Shown here piece by piece: positions 26,957 through 35,952 of a DNA stretch of 64,000 bases; position 1 is the first letter of the stretch; each line of letters opens with the position of its first letter. Source of the DNA: Nafulsella turpanensis ZLM-10 (GTDB lineage: Bacteria > Bacteroidota > Bacteroidia > Cytophagales > Cyclobacteriaceae); contig NZ_ANNU01000008.1 of NCBI RefSeq assembly GCF_000346615.1, positions 124,001 through 188,000 of the forward strand, in the 5' to 3' direction. Position numbers and translations under genes: made by a program. The notes under the pieces were generated by a model. It did no database searches. It saw only the letters and a program-made list of their open reading frames with translations, and was not told the DNA's origin.

Positions 26957-27571
26957 CTATTTTACAGGCAGCTCCTCAAACTCTGCTATCACAAGACTGT
27001 TGTTTTCCATGTCGTACACCACTCGCCGACCTGCCGGGGGCATATTGGCCGGTAAACTGTCGGCCCGATTGAGGCGTCGAAAGTCCCGGACTATTCGCCC
27101 ACCCTTAAGGTAAATACTATCGTGGCCGCCGTAATCAGCGCCAAGTGCTTCGCTCAGGGGCGGGAGGTTGATGGTCCGAATGCTAAAATCACCCGTTAGC
27201 TCATGCAGCTGCAGCTTTGCATAGCCATTATTTTCCTTTTCCTGCACTACCACCCCTACTTCGGGCCAGCCATCTTCATCTAAATCGCTTATCCAGGAAT
27301 TTTCCAGCGTTCCTTTCCTGAAGAAAGAATCGCCAATATAGCGCTGCCGGGCACTGTCGGCCATCAGGAGAAGGTAACTTCCGATGGACTTCCCGCCCCA
27401 GCTCAGGATCTTTACCTCCAGGCTGTCGCCTGTTTCCAGATGCTCCTGCTGATGAAAGATTTCCTCCTTTTTGTTTTCCGCCAGCTCAATAGTCTCCTCC
27501 GGCGCTCCCGATTCATTACAGGAACTTAAGGAGGCCAGGAGAATGGTACAACTGATTAAAAAATTCTTCAC
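26957..27571 (-). CDS. Uncharacterised lipoprotein
   Basis: The 204-residue protein has a signal peptide with a lipobox cysteine near residue 18 (LASLSSCNES). It then has an acidic linker and a beta-rich region in which DLDEDGWPEVGVV resembles an FG-GAP or EF-hand-like calcium loop. I do not recognise the whole family. It sits between arsM and meaB on the minus strand, 94 bases upstream of arsM. It may be co-transcribed with arsM. Confidence 0.55.
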   Translation of the reverse strand: MKNFLISCTILLASLSSCNESGAPEETIELAENKKEEIFHQQEHLETGDSLEVKILSWGGKSIGSYLLLMADSARQRYIGDSFFRKGTLENSWISDLDEDGWPEVGVVVQEKENNGYAKLQLHELTGDFSIRTINLPPLSEALGADYGGHDSIYLKGGRIVRDFRRLNRADSLPANMPPAGRRVVYDMENNSLVIAEFEELPVK

Positions 27572-27620
27572 CTTTTCATTTATTTTAGTTCAGTAGTTCG
27601 TTTAACACGAACCGCTTCGC

Positions 27621-27766
27621 TTTGTCATTCCCCCGGGCCGCGCAGGCAGGAAATCTGTTCCCGCAACAGCTACTTTAAATACTTTGAGATAAAAGCAGCG
27701 ACTATTCCCCTTCAATTCATTAACTCCCTGCCCTCAACTCTTCAGATGCCCTACGGGCATGACAAA
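27621..27766. repeat. MITE/REP-like inverted repeat element
   Basis: The 146-base element is bounded by TTTGTCAT and ATGACAAA and has inner matching segments (GGCAGGAAATCTG and CAGATGCC). Its length and layout match a second element at 39268-39414, which is 147 bases. No coding capacity is seen. Such intergenic elements are common in bacterial chromosomes. Confidence 0.5.
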
Positions 27767-27893
27767 AGAACTGTTACTGCGAAAAATAGCTTTTCATCTA
27801 TTACAAGCCGCCTGCCTGAGCTTTTGGTTAAGCCACCGTCTTCACAGACACAGCAAGATCAGCATACCTTCAATCTGTAACTAAGCTTTTTGT

Positions 27894-28901
27894 TCAGCTT
27901 TGGAGAGTGTTTTGGTAGTATTCGAAAAGTTTTCGGGCTGCACTCAGGGCGGCGGTTCTTCCTTCTTTTACTTCTTCTTCTACCGCTCCCAGCTGCGAAC
28001 GCACGCTGGAATGACTATAGAATTGCTGCTTAAGGAGGTAATCCACTGCGCTGTGCATCCAGCTGAGGTTCTGGCTTTGCCGTTGCTGCTCAAACCAGCC
28101 TTTTGTTTTAGTGTGGCGTTCATACTCTTCCAGCACCTGCCAGATATCGGCCAGTCCGCTGCCCTCCAGGGCAGAGCAGGTTAACACCCGGGCCTGCCAG
28201 TCACTTTCGGCTATAGGAAAAAGGTGGAGGGCATTCTGATATTCTGATTTTGCCTTGCCCGCCTCTTTCTTATTATTACCATCGGCTTTAGTAATGGCTA
28301 TGGCATCGGCCATTTCCATAATGCCTTTTTTAATACCCTGCAGCTCGTCACCAGCCCCGGCCAGCATGAGCAGAAGAAAAAAATCAACCATATTGCGCAC
28401 GGAAGTTTCGCTTTGCCCTACCCCTACGGTTTCAATAAATATAACTTCAAAGCCGGCCGCTTCGCACAGGAGCATACTTTCGCGCGTTTTAGCGCCGACC
28501 CCTCCCAAAGCACTTCCGGCTGCAGAAGGGCGAATATAAGCCAGCGGGTCGTGAGAAAGCTGTTCCATACGGGTTTTATCGCCGAGTATGCTGCCCCCGC
28601 TACGCTGACTGCTGGGGTCAATGGCCAGCACAGCCAGCTTCTTTCCAAGGCCGGTAATATAACTGCCAAAGCTTTCAATAAAGGTACTCTTTCCTACGCC
28701 AGGTACGCCTGTTATGCCAATGCGGAGCGACTTGCCTGTATGAGGCAAAATACCATCAAGCACCTCAGTAGCCAGCGCATGGTCGGCAGGAAGGCTGCTT
28801 TCCATAAGGGTGATGGCCCTGCTCAGCACCACCCGGTCGCCCTGCAACACCCCCTCAATATATTCTTCCGGACTTAGCCGTCGTTTGCGTTTTGTATTCA
28901 T
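27894..28901 (-). CDS. meaB: MeaB/ArgK-family methylmalonyl-CoA mutase GTPase
   Basis: The 335-residue GTPase has a Walker A GITGVPGVGKST, the family segments VLAIDPSSQRSGGSILGDKTRM and FIETVGVGQSE, and ITKADG for guanine recognition. MeaB protects and gates cobalamin loading of methylmalonyl-CoA mutase. The mutase genes are not in this window. The frame is open to 29126, but the ATG at 28901 is preceded by AGGAAG and starts a normal MeaB sequence; the longer form would overlap the divergent binding-protein gene. Its head-to-head position with a cobalamin/siderophore-type binding protein may not be accidental. Confidence 0.9.
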   Translation of the reverse strand: MNTKRKRRLSPEEYIEGVLQGDRVVLSRAITLMESSLPADHALATEVLDGILPHTGKSLRIGITGVPGVGKSTFIESFGSYITGLGKKLAVLAIDPSSQRSGGSILGDKTRMEQLSHDPLAYIRPSAAGSALGGVGAKTRESMLLCEAAGFEVIFIETVGVGQSETSVRNMVDFFLLLMLAGAGDELQGIKKGIMEMADAIAITKADGNNKKEAGKAKSEYQNALHLFPIAESDWQARVLTCSALEGSGLADIWQVLEEYERHTKTKGWFEQQRQSQNLSWMHSAVDYLLKQQFYSHSSVRSQLGAVEEEVKEGRTAALSAARKLFEYYQNTLQS

Positions 28902-29013
28902 CTTCCTAAAACTAAAAAGCCCGGGCCAATTTGCCAAGCTTAATGGCTTATATGCTTTTTTCTGGACAGCCTGCGCAAAAAATTGTACCTTCACCCGCAA
29001 ATAATGTATTCCC

Positions 29014-30174
29014 ATGCTATCCCTCAACAAATCTCTAGGGCTTGCCTTCTTCCTGCTCTTTCTATGGAGCTGCGATACTCCCGAACAAAGAGCTGAACAG
29101 CCTATCTCTTTAGCGGCTGATACCACTTTTCACCAGACTAACATCCGCTATGCCAAACAGTTTAAGGTAGCGTATGCCGATGGGTATAAAATAGTGGAGG
29201 TGCTGCAGCCTTTTCCGGGAGCCGAAAAAAGCCAGCGATACCTGCTGCTTCCTCATGGAATGGAAAAACCGGAGGGAATAGAGGCCGATGCCGTGGTACG
29301 GATTCCGGTCGATGATATGGTCATGTTCTCCACCACGCATATTCCTTCGCTTGACCTGCTGGGGGCCAGCGAAGTACTCACCGGATTCCCTACCACCGAT
29401 CATATTTCTTCTGAAAAAATGAGGGAACGTATCGAGGCAGGAGAAGTACAGGATTTGGGTGCCAGTAATGGCCTTAATATTGAGAAGCTGATGGCCCTTT
29501 CGCCTGATGTGGTAATGGCCTATGGCATGGGACCACAGGACAAAAGCCTTCGCAGCCTCCAACGTACGGATATTCCGGTCGTGCTCAATGCCGATTTTCT
29601 GGAACAAAGTCCGCTTGGCAGGGCAGAATGGCTCAAGTTTACAGCCCTTTTTCTGAATAAGGAAGAGGAAGCCGATTCGGTTTTTAATAGAATCGTACAG
29701 CGCTACGACTCGCTTAGGGCCCTTGCCGCCACGGCCGAAGTACAGCCGGAAATATTTACCGGACTGGTATACAACGGCACCTGGTTTATGCCCGGTGGGG
29801 ATAGCTGGGCGGCCCGCTTTTTTGAAGATGCGGGAGGTGACTTTCTGTGGAGCGATACGGAAGAAAGCGGGAGCTTACAGCTCAGCTTCGAATCGGTCTT
29901 TAACAAGGCTCATGATGCGGACTTTTGGATAGGCACCGCCAATTACGAAAGCCTGGAAGGGCTGAAAAAGGCGGATAGCCGTTATAGTCACTTCGATGCC
30001 TGGCAGGAAGGAAATGTATATACCTATACCGCCCGCACCGGCGCTAAAGGAGGCAACGAATACATGGAACTTGGTTACAGCCGCCCGGACATTGTACTCG
30101 CCGACCTTATTAAAATTCTTCATCCGGACCTGCTGCCGGACTATGAGCTGTATTTTTATGAAAAGCTGGAGTAA
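29014..30174 (+). CDS. ABC substrate-binding lipoprotein, cobalamin/siderophore type
   Basis: The 386-residue protein has a signal peptide and a lipobox cysteine at C20 (FLLFLWSCDTPE). It then has the two-lobe type III binding-protein pattern: VPVDDMVMFSTTHIPSLDLL... in lobe one and FFEDAGGDFLWSDTEE in lobe two. This class binds vitamin B12, haem or ferric siderophores. Matching FecCD-type permease and ATPase genes lie at 33.8-35.9 kb, separated by five small genes. The ligand cannot be read from the sequence; the head-to-head MeaB gene makes cobalamin a reasonable guess. Confidence 0.85.
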   Translation: MLSLNKSLGLAFFLLFLWSCDTPEQRAEQPISLAADTTFHQTNIRYAKQFKVAYADGYKIVEVLQPFPGAEKSQRYLLLPHGMEKPEGIEADAVVRIPVDDMVMFSTTHIPSLDLLGASEVLTGFPTTDHISSEKMRERIEAGEVQDLGASNGLNIEKLMALSPDVVMAYGMGPQDKSLRSLQRTDIPVVLNADFLEQSPLGRAEWLKFTALFLNKEEEADSVFNRIVQRYDSLRALAATAEVQPEIFTGLVYNGTWFMPGGDSWAARFFEDAGGDFLWSDTEESGSLQLSFESVFNKAHDADFWIGTANYESLEGLKKADSRYSHFDAWQEGNVYTYTARTGAKGGNEYMELGYSRPDIVLADLIKILHPDLLPDYELYFYEKLE

Positions 30175-30201
30175 AGCCGTAGAACTGTAAACCCACTGCA
30201 C

Positions 30202-30528
30202 ATGGACTGGATCATCTTAATTATTGCAGGCCTTTTCGAAGTGGGCTTTGCCAGCTGTTTAGGAAAAGCAAAAGAAACCAGCGGAACCACTTCCTCCCTC
30301 TGGTTTGCAGGCTTTATTCTATGTCTGTCTGTAAGCATGCTGCTGCTTTACCGCGCCACGCAAACCTTACCTATCGGAACTGCTTATGCCGTATGGACGG
30401 GTATTGGTGCGGTAGGAACTGCCATTGTCGGCATAGCCTTTTTTAAAGAACCAGCCGATTTCTGGAGACTCTTCTTTATTACCACCCTCATCTGTTCCAT
30501 TATTGGGTTAAAGTTCGTTTCAAATTAA
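30202..30528 (+). CDS. sugE: SMR-family exporter, SugE/Gdx-like
   Basis: The 108-residue protein has four transmembrane helices, the canonical glutamate E13 in helix 1 (AGLFEVGF) and the segment GTAYAVWTGIGAVGTAI typical of the SugE/Gdx branch. Gdx members export guanidinium rather than bulky quaternary ammonium drugs. No guanidine riboswitch is visible in the 27-base gap from the preceding gene. It lies in the rightward series between the binding protein and a kinase-like gene. Confidence 0.9.
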   Translation: MDWIILIIAGLFEVGFASCLGKAKETSGTTSSLWFAGFILCLSVSMLLLYRATQTLPIGTAYAVWTGIGAVGTAIVGIAFFKEPADFWRLFFITTLICSIIGLKFVSN

Positions 30529-30543
30529 GAATCAAGCAGGACT

Positions 30544-30987
30544 ATGGAAGCCATTATTTTCTGCGGTATACAAGCCTCAGGCAAAACTACTTTTTACAGC
30601 CATCATTTCCTGCAGACTCACCTGCGCATTAGTATGGACCTGCTGCGGACCCGGCACCGGGAGAAAAAGTTTCTGGACCTATGCCTGCAGGCGGGCCAGC
30701 GATTTGTTATTGATAATACCAACCCTACTGCTGAAGAACGGAGGAGGTACATAGAACCGGCGCTTGCCGCCAGGTTCCGGCTAACTGGATTTTATTTTGA
30801 AACCAGTATGGGAGAGGCCATACGGCGCAATGCCGGCAGAACAGGCAAGGCACGTATTCCCGCAAAAGGGATTGGCGGCACGCGCAAGCGCCTGGAAGTG
30901 CCCCTCCTGAGCGAGGGCTTCGAACGGCTCTACAAAGTGCAGCTACAGCCGAACAACTTCTTTTCTGTAGAGGAACTATATCAGTAA
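30544..30987 (+). CDS. P-loop kinase-like protein (polynucleotide kinase/AAA type)
   Basis: The 147-residue protein starts with a Walker A GIQASGKTT (8-16). It then has ISMDLLRTR and VIDNTNPTAEERRRYI, the pattern of T4 polynucleotide kinase-like and zeta-toxin-like P-loop proteins. The C-terminal half has a lid-like basic region (GGTRKRLEVP). The substrate is unknown; it could phosphorylate a nucleic acid end or a small molecule. It starts 15 bases after sugE and is probably co-transcribed. Confidence 0.75.
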   Translation: MEAIIFCGIQASGKTTFYSHHFLQTHLRISMDLLRTRHREKKFLDLCLQAGQRFVIDNTNPTAEERRRYIEPALAARFRLTGFYFETSMGEAIRRNAGRTGKARIPAKGIGGTRKRLEVPLLSEGFERLYKVQLQPNNFFSVEELYQ

Positions 30988-31049
30988 GGCACAAAAAGAG
31001 GCTCCCCTAACGGAAGCCCTTCCTGTTTTTCAGATACCAGCATTTTCAT

Positions 31050-32066
31050 TTAAGCCGCTTTTTCTTCTCCCTTTTCCTTCTTCTGCAAAAGGGGCACAAT
31101 CTGCTGCTCAAGCCTTCCTTCCACAAAGCTTTCCTGTAAATAAGCAGGCAGGCTCTGCACAAACTCCCGGTAAGCCTCCAGCCCGAGTGCTTTGGCCACA
31201 TATGCCTCATGCACAAAGTTCAGGTAACTGACCAGGTACTGCAGCGATTGCTGAAACAGCTTAAAATCAATATCAGCTTCTACAAAGCGGGTAATCTCGC
31301 GATGGTTGGCCGAAATGCGCAGACGCAGCAGGAAGCTGAAGATATTGGTATATCCTAGCCGCCAGCTCAGCTGCCGCCAGTGTTCATCTGTAAACCGTTC
31401 CAGCACTTTTCCTGTGCGTGGGCTTCGCAGCGCTTTGGCAGGATTACTTTGCACCTGCTGTCGAACACCCTGGGCCTTTGCTTTTCGGGTTGTACGAAGA
31501 AACTGCCCCACCTGGGCTTCAGCCTCTGTACGCATATCAGCCAACTGCAGGCTGGGTCTGTAGTGTCCGTAAGAGAGGCCATGGAGGTAAGGGCGCAGTG
31601 GGTGGCCACCGGCATAAAATGAAACTGCCTTCGGATAAGCGCCACCGGCAATCAGGTGCCCGGCCTCCCATTGCAGCTGCTCAGGCTGTGCCCGCCGTAC
31701 ACCATGCAGTCGCAGAAAGGCCTGCAGGCTCTCGAAAACACTGTAATAAGCCTGCGGAAAAGTCCAGTGCAGGGCATTACGCAAATAATCATCGTGCCCC
31801 AACTGGGCCGTGGCCCGTAAGGCATACTCGGTATTCCAGGCATTCAGCAGGTGCTGCCGAATGGCAGATTTATCATTTTCCGTCAGAACAGCTTCAAAGT
31901 GCCTGAAGTAAGGAAGTTTATTTAGCTGAAAGGCATCCGCTGCCTCGCGGATCAGGTAATGCAGACTAAAGAAGTAGTTCAGGAATATTTGTGCGGGGAT
32001 GGACCGCTTCCAGTCCATGCTTTCCTCCTGCTGTTCAACAGCCCGGTTTTGTTCTTTTGTTTCCAT
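31050..32066 (-). CDS. Uncharacterised soluble helical protein
   Basis: The 338-residue protein has no signal peptide or transmembrane segment. It is rich in aromatic residues, His and Gln, with repeated long amphipathic helices (LRNALHWTFPQAYYSVFESL and QHLLNAWNTEYALRATAQLG). A basic, probably disordered stretch lies at about 195-220. I do not recognise a family. It is transcribed alone, divergent from the DUF4136 gene and convergent with the kinase-like gene. Confidence 0.6.
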   Translation of the reverse strand: METKEQNRAVEQQEESMDWKRSIPAQIFLNYFFSLHYLIREAADAFQLNKLPYFRHFEAVLTENDKSAIRQHLLNAWNTEYALRATAQLGHDDYLRNALHWTFPQAYYSVFESLQAFLRLHGVRRAQPEQLQWEAGHLIAGGAYPKAVSFYAGGHPLRPYLHGLSYGHYRPSLQLADMRTEAEAQVGQFLRTTRKAKAQGVRQQVQSNPAKALRSPRTGKVLERFTDEHWRQLSWRLGYTNIFSFLLRLRISANHREITRFVEADIDFKLFQQSLQYLVSYLNFVHEAYVAKALGLEAYREFVQSLPAYLQESFVEGRLEQQIVPLLQKKEKGEEKAA

Positions 32067-32360
32067 ATAAACAGAACAGAATCAGAGGCTTACACGTTCC
32101 TGAAAAATTGAATTATTATCATAAACACTCCTTTAAAAACAGCCACCTGTTCATCCGGAAAATATTGGCCACATTTCATTTAAACAGCTTTTTCTTCTGA
32201 CATCCCCCTTCCTACAAAAATATTACTTTTACAACAACCAGCCTTCACCGGCAGAAGTTACAAATTCCCAAAGGAGGGCTCTCATTTTCAGTAAATGAAG
32301 CTAAACAATGCAAGCGGAAGGGTGTTGAATTTGTAGTTTCAAATATTAAACAGCAAAGCT
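32067..32360. other. Divergent intergenic region
   Basis: This 294-base region between the uncharacterised helical protein and the DUF4136 lipoprotein must carry promoters for both. A TAGTTTCA element at about 32333 resembles the -7 TAnnTTTG consensus in front of the rightward gene, but I could not place a matching -33 element. Confidence 0.3.
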
Positions 32361-32945
32361 ATGAAAAGAGTAAGTGGAATGTTTTTAAGCTTATTAGGCA
32401 TCCTGATGTACGCCTGCAGCCCTGTAGTATACACCGATACGGCTCCTGAAGCTGACTTTGGCGCCTATGAAACCTATGCCTTCCTGCCAAGTGGCGAAGA
32501 TGAGGGTGATGGCACTATCTATACTGAAAAAATCATTAATGAGGTACAGCAGGAAATGGAAGCCCGTGGATATGAGCTGGACCCGGAAAATCCCGACCTG
32601 CTGGTAAATGTAAACACCATGTATGAAGAGGAAGAGGAGCTTCAAAGGGTGCCGGTAGCCACCACCTATCCCTACTACACCGACGGCTTCTATACCCCTG
32701 CCACACTTGAGCCTTACTATTACACCGGCTTCGCCACCATTCCGGAAATTACCGGCTATGGCATTCGGGAGATAGAATACACTGAAGGTACTTTCGTAGT
32801 CGATATTATTGAAGCGGCCGATCGGGAAATCGTATGGAGAGGCTGGTCCGAAACTCCCATCGACCCTGAATATATTGATAATTCCATCCGCGATTATATC
32901 GACAATATTTTCGAGGAATACCCGGTGGAACCCGTCAGGGAGTAG
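32361..32945 (+). CDS. DUF4136 lipoprotein
   Basis: The 194-residue protein has a signal peptide with a lipobox cysteine at C19 (GILMYACSPV) and the DUF4136 pattern. This includes FGAYETYAFLP after the linker, INEVQQEMEARGYEL, PDLLVNVNTMYEE and a C-terminal VVDIIEAADREIVWRGWSE. The family is widespread in Bacteroidota and Proteobacteria; its function is unknown but it is usually an envelope lipoprotein. It is monocistronic here. Confidence 0.85.
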   Translation: MKRVSGMFLSLLGILMYACSPVVYTDTAPEADFGAYETYAFLPSGEDEGDGTIYTEKIINEVQQEMEARGYELDPENPDLLVNVNTMYEEEEELQRVPVATTYPYYTDGFYTPATLEPYYYTGFATIPEITGYGIREIEYTEGTFVVDIIEAADREIVWRGWSETPIDPEYIDNSIRDYIDNIFEEYPVEPVRE

Positions 32946-33052
32946 AGGAATCACCTGACGCCCGGGAAGTTTTACAGACAAATAATTTTTCTGTCGGAGG
33001 GCTGAAAAACCTTTGTTTTTCCGGATTACATTTGCGCGATTTTCACGAAAAT

Positions 33053-33661
33053 ATGTCAATAGCGCGCAAAGTGCGGGCAGTGGAGAAAGTATACCATCAG
33101 CTCGAACAGGAAATAACAAAATTTAAGGAGCAGGCCCCTTTAAAATGTTTAGCCGGCTGTGGCACCTGCTGCCAGAAAGCCGATATTGAAGCCACCGTTC
33201 TGGAGTTTCTTCCACTGGCTTACCACTACCTGCTGGAAGGCAGAGCAACGGAAGTGCTGGAAAAGCTACAACAGGAGTCCGGCCCAACCTGCTCACTCCT
33301 GAAGCTGGCCATCTCTGGCGGCAGCAGCGGGCTATGTTCAGAATATGCCTATCGGGGCCTCATTTGCCGGCTGTTTGGCTATGCAGCCTCCCGCGACAAG
33401 TGGGGGCAGCTACAGCTGGTTACCTGCAATAAAATTAAGGAAGGGCAGGCGGCTCTTTACGCCGAGGTGCAGGAAAGAATGAAAGCAGGCCTGGAAGTGC
33501 CGGTTATGGGCAGGTACTACAGCCGCCTCAGCGCCATAGATCCGGAGCTGAGCCGCAAGTTTTTCCCTATTAATGAAGCCATGGAAAGGGCGCTGGAAAT
33601 TGTTTTACACTATTTCGCTTACCGCCCCAAACCCAGGAGGAAGCTCAGGATGGCAGGCTGA
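33053..33661 (+). CDS. YkgJ-family cysteine cluster protein
   Basis: The 202-residue protein has the YkgJ/CxxCxxCC-type pattern: CLAGCGTCCQKAD near residue 33, then further cysteines at GPTCSLL, GLCSEYAYRGLICRLFGYA and VTCNKIK. This family probably binds zinc or an iron-sulfur cluster. The frame is open from a TTG at 33032, but the ATG at 33053 is the likely start. A strong terminator follows, so it is separate from the permease gene downstream. Confidence 0.85.
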   Translation: MSIARKVRAVEKVYHQLEQEITKFKEQAPLKCLAGCGTCCQKADIEATVLEFLPLAYHYLLEGRATEVLEKLQQESGPTCSLLKLAISGGSSGLCSEYAYRGLICRLFGYAASRDKWGQLQLVTCNKIKEGQAALYAEVQERMKAGLEVPVMGRYYSRLSAIDPELSRKFFPINEAMERALEIVLHYFAYRPKPRRKLRMAG

Positions 33662-33678
33662 TTTACAGAAAGTACAGA

Positions 33679-33711
33679 AGAGAGTTCACAAAGGGAACTC
33701 TCTTTTTATTT
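33679..33711 (+). terminator. Rho-independent terminator
   Basis: A 9-bp stem AGAGAGTTC/GAACTCTCT with a 7-base loop is followed by TTTTTATTTTT; it lies 18 bases past the YkgJ-type gene. Confidence 0.85.
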
Positions 33712-33776
33712 TTCAGCACCTTGTAAAAGGGGAACAAAGTGTGCTTTTGCTAATTTTTCAATAAGTTTACAGCCCT

Positions 33777-34829
33777 ATGCAGGCATCCGCTCCCGACATC
33801 TGGCAACGCAAAAACTGGTTAGGTAAGCTTCTCGGCCTTGGAATAGCTGTAGCAGGTCTTTTCCTGCTCAACCTAAGCCTGGGCTCGGTAGCCATACCAC
33901 CCGGTCAGGTGGCTAAAATTCTGCTGGGCCTGGAGGCAGGACAGGAAGCATGGCACCATATTATCTGGGAATTCAGATTACCAAAGGCCCTTACGGCCCT
34001 GCTCGCCGGCAGTGCCCTGGCCTGCTCCGGCCTGCAAATGCAAACCCTTTTCCGTAACCCACTGGCCGGTCCTTTTGTACTTGGTATCAGCTCCGGCGCC
34101 AGCCTTGGCGTAGCACTGGTGGTAATGGCCGGCTCCCTCCTGGGCGGCTGGCTGTTAGCCGATGTGCAGGGCCTGATTATCCTGGCCGCCACCATCGGTT
34201 CTGCCAGCGTGCTCCTCCTGGTGGTGCTGGTATCGATGAAGGTGCGCGATGGTATGACTCTCCTCATCATCGGCCTTATGTTTGGCAGCCTGGCCAGTGC
34301 GGTGGTAAGTATTCTGCAGTTTTTCAGCGAAGCAGAGCAGATACAGGCCTACCTCATCTGGACCTTCGGCAGCCTGGGCGGCACCACCCGGGAAGAATTG
34401 CGGCTGCTGTTACCCATAGTACTGGCCGGCCTCCTCCTCGCTCAGTTCCTTGCAAAGCCCCTCAACGCCCTGTTACTGGGCGAGCGCTATGCCGAAAGTA
34501 TGGGCGTATCCCTGAAAAAATCCCGCTTCCTCATTATCCTGAGCACCAGTTTGCTGGCCGGCAGTGTCACCGCTTACTGTGGACCTATTGCCTTTGTAGG
34601 ATTGGCCGTGCCGCACTTGTCCCGTCTGCTGTTTCCTACCGCCGACCATCGCAAGCTCCTCCCCGCGGTAATGTTCGGAGGCGCTATCCTGCTCCTGGCC
34701 TGCGACATACTGGCCCAGCTGCCCGGCAGCGAAAAAGTTTTGCCCATCAATGCCGTAACTTCCCTGCTGGGTGCGCCGGTGGTTATCTGGCTGATTGTGC
34801 GGCGCCGAAATATCAGCAAAAGTTTTTAG
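33777..34829 (+). CDS. FecCD-family ABC transporter permease
   Basis: The 350-residue protein has about ten transmembrane helices and the FecCD marks. These are LALLAGSALACSGLQMQ in the first third, FRNPLAGPFVLGISSGASLG, a conserved GPIAFVGLAVPHLSR late in the protein, and the final LLGAPVVIWLIVRR. It forms the membrane channel for cobalamin, haem or siderophore import. The ATPase gene follows one base after its stop. It starts a rightward series without an internal terminator down to 46.6 kb. Confidence 0.92.
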   Translation: MQASAPDIWQRKNWLGKLLGLGIAVAGLFLLNLSLGSVAIPPGQVAKILLGLEAGQEAWHHIIWEFRLPKALTALLAGSALACSGLQMQTLFRNPLAGPFVLGISSGASLGVALVVMAGSLLGGWLLADVQGLIILAATIGSASVLLLVVLVSMKVRDGMTLLIIGLMFGSLASAVVSILQFFSEAEQIQAYLIWTFGSLGGTTREELRLLLPIVLAGLLLAQFLAKPLNALLLGERYAESMGVSLKKSRFLIILSTSLLAGSVTAYCGPIAFVGLAVPHLSRLLFPTADHRKLLPAVMFGGAILLLACDILAQLPGSEKVLPINAVTSLLGAPVVIWLIVRRRNISKSF

Positions 34830-34830
34830 C

Positions 34831-35850
34831 ATGAAGAAAGTGAGCCCTACCCTCCAGGCACAGCAGCTCAGCATCGGCTACCGGAATAAGAAAGCCGATA
34901 AAATAGTGCGTGCGGGTTTGGACCTGGAGGTATATCAGGGCGAGCTCCTTTGTCTGATGGGGCCGAACGGAGCCGGCAAATCCACCCTGCTCCGCACCCT
35001 CGCCGGCGTACAGGAACCACTGGCAGGACAGGTTATAATGGAAGGGCAGCCCATTCACCAGCTGGCGCAGCAGGAAAGGGCACGCCGCATCAGCCTGGTG
35101 CTTACCGAGCAGCTTAGTGCCGGCAATATGAATGTGCTGGAGCTGGTGGCGCTAGGTCGTTACCCCCACACCGGATGGGGTGGCAGTTTAAGCCCTGCCG
35201 ATAAAGAAATGGTGCTGCAGGCGCTCAATGACCTTGACATTGGAGAGCTGGCAGGGCGGAAGCTCTACGAGCTCAGCGACGGACAGCGGCAGAAGGCGAT
35301 GATTGCCCGCGCTCTTGCCCAGGATGGACAGCTGATGATACTCGACGAACCCACTGCCCACCTCGACCTCATTAACCGCCTTCAGATAATGCGGCAGCTT
35401 CGTCTGCTGGCTCTCCGTCGCCAGAAAGCCATACTGGTCGCTACCCACGAACTGGAGCTGGCCCTGCAGTCGGCCGACCGCCTCTGGCTCCTTCCCCAGG
35501 AGCAGGAAGGATTCCTGGCGGGTATGCCCGAAGACCTGGTGCTGAACGGCTCCCTGGCCAAAGCCTTTAACAGGAGTGGCTTCCATTTCGACCTGAGCAG
35601 CGGCCGCTTTGTAGAAGAAGTGGAGCATTGCGTGCCGGTATATCTGGAAGGGGAAGGCCCCGCCCGCCACTGGACCGAAAAAGCCCTGCAACGCTATGGC
35701 TACGCCCTTAGCCATGATAAAAGTACCCCTCTTTCCATCCGAATTACGGCTGAACACGAAAGCTATCACTGGCAGCTTTTTGCACCCGAAGGAGAAAAAG
35801 TGGCCGATTCGCTGGAAGCGCTGGTAAAATCGCTAATGACAGAACGATGA
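34831..35850 (+). CDS. ABC transporter ATPase with C-terminal extension
   Basis: The 339-residue protein has Walker A GPNGAGKST and Q-loop VLTEQL. The signature is LSDGQRQK (the usual second glycine is Asp), followed by Walker B LMILDEPTAHLD and the switch His in VATHELEL. After the normal roughly 250-residue domain there is an extension of about 85 residues of unknown function. It pairs with the FecCD permease one base upstream (start ATG at 34831; the frame is open from 34795). It powers import of the ligand captured by the binding protein at 29.0 kb or another one. Confidence 0.9.
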   Translation: MKKVSPTLQAQQLSIGYRNKKADKIVRAGLDLEVYQGELLCLMGPNGAGKSTLLRTLAGVQEPLAGQVIMEGQPIHQLAQQERARRISLVLTEQLSAGNMNVLELVALGRYPHTGWGGSLSPADKEMVLQALNDLDIGELAGRKLYELSDGQRQKAMIARALAQDGQLMILDEPTAHLDLINRLQIMRQLRLLALRRQKAILVATHELELALQSADRLWLLPQEQEGFLAGMPEDLVLNGSLAKAFNRSGFHFDLSSGRFVEEVEHCVPVYLEGEGPARHWTEKALQRYGYALSHDKSTPLSIRITAEHESYHWQLFAPEGEKVADSLEALVKSLMTER

Positions 35851-35952
35851 GTCTGCCTCCTGCATCCTCTTACTACCCCTCAAAATATCGCCCCTCCTCA
35901 AACTTTATCGGTATACAAGAATTCCCTATCTTAAAGCCTTAATTTAGCAGGA

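Noticed and set aside
28902-29013. Cobalamin riboswitch before the binding protein
   Set aside because: The gap is 112 bases and shows no B12-box-like sequence; too short for a full riboswitch.
28902-29126. Longer N-terminus for MeaB
   Set aside because: It would overlap the divergent binding-protein gene, and the ATG at 28901 has a good ribosome site.
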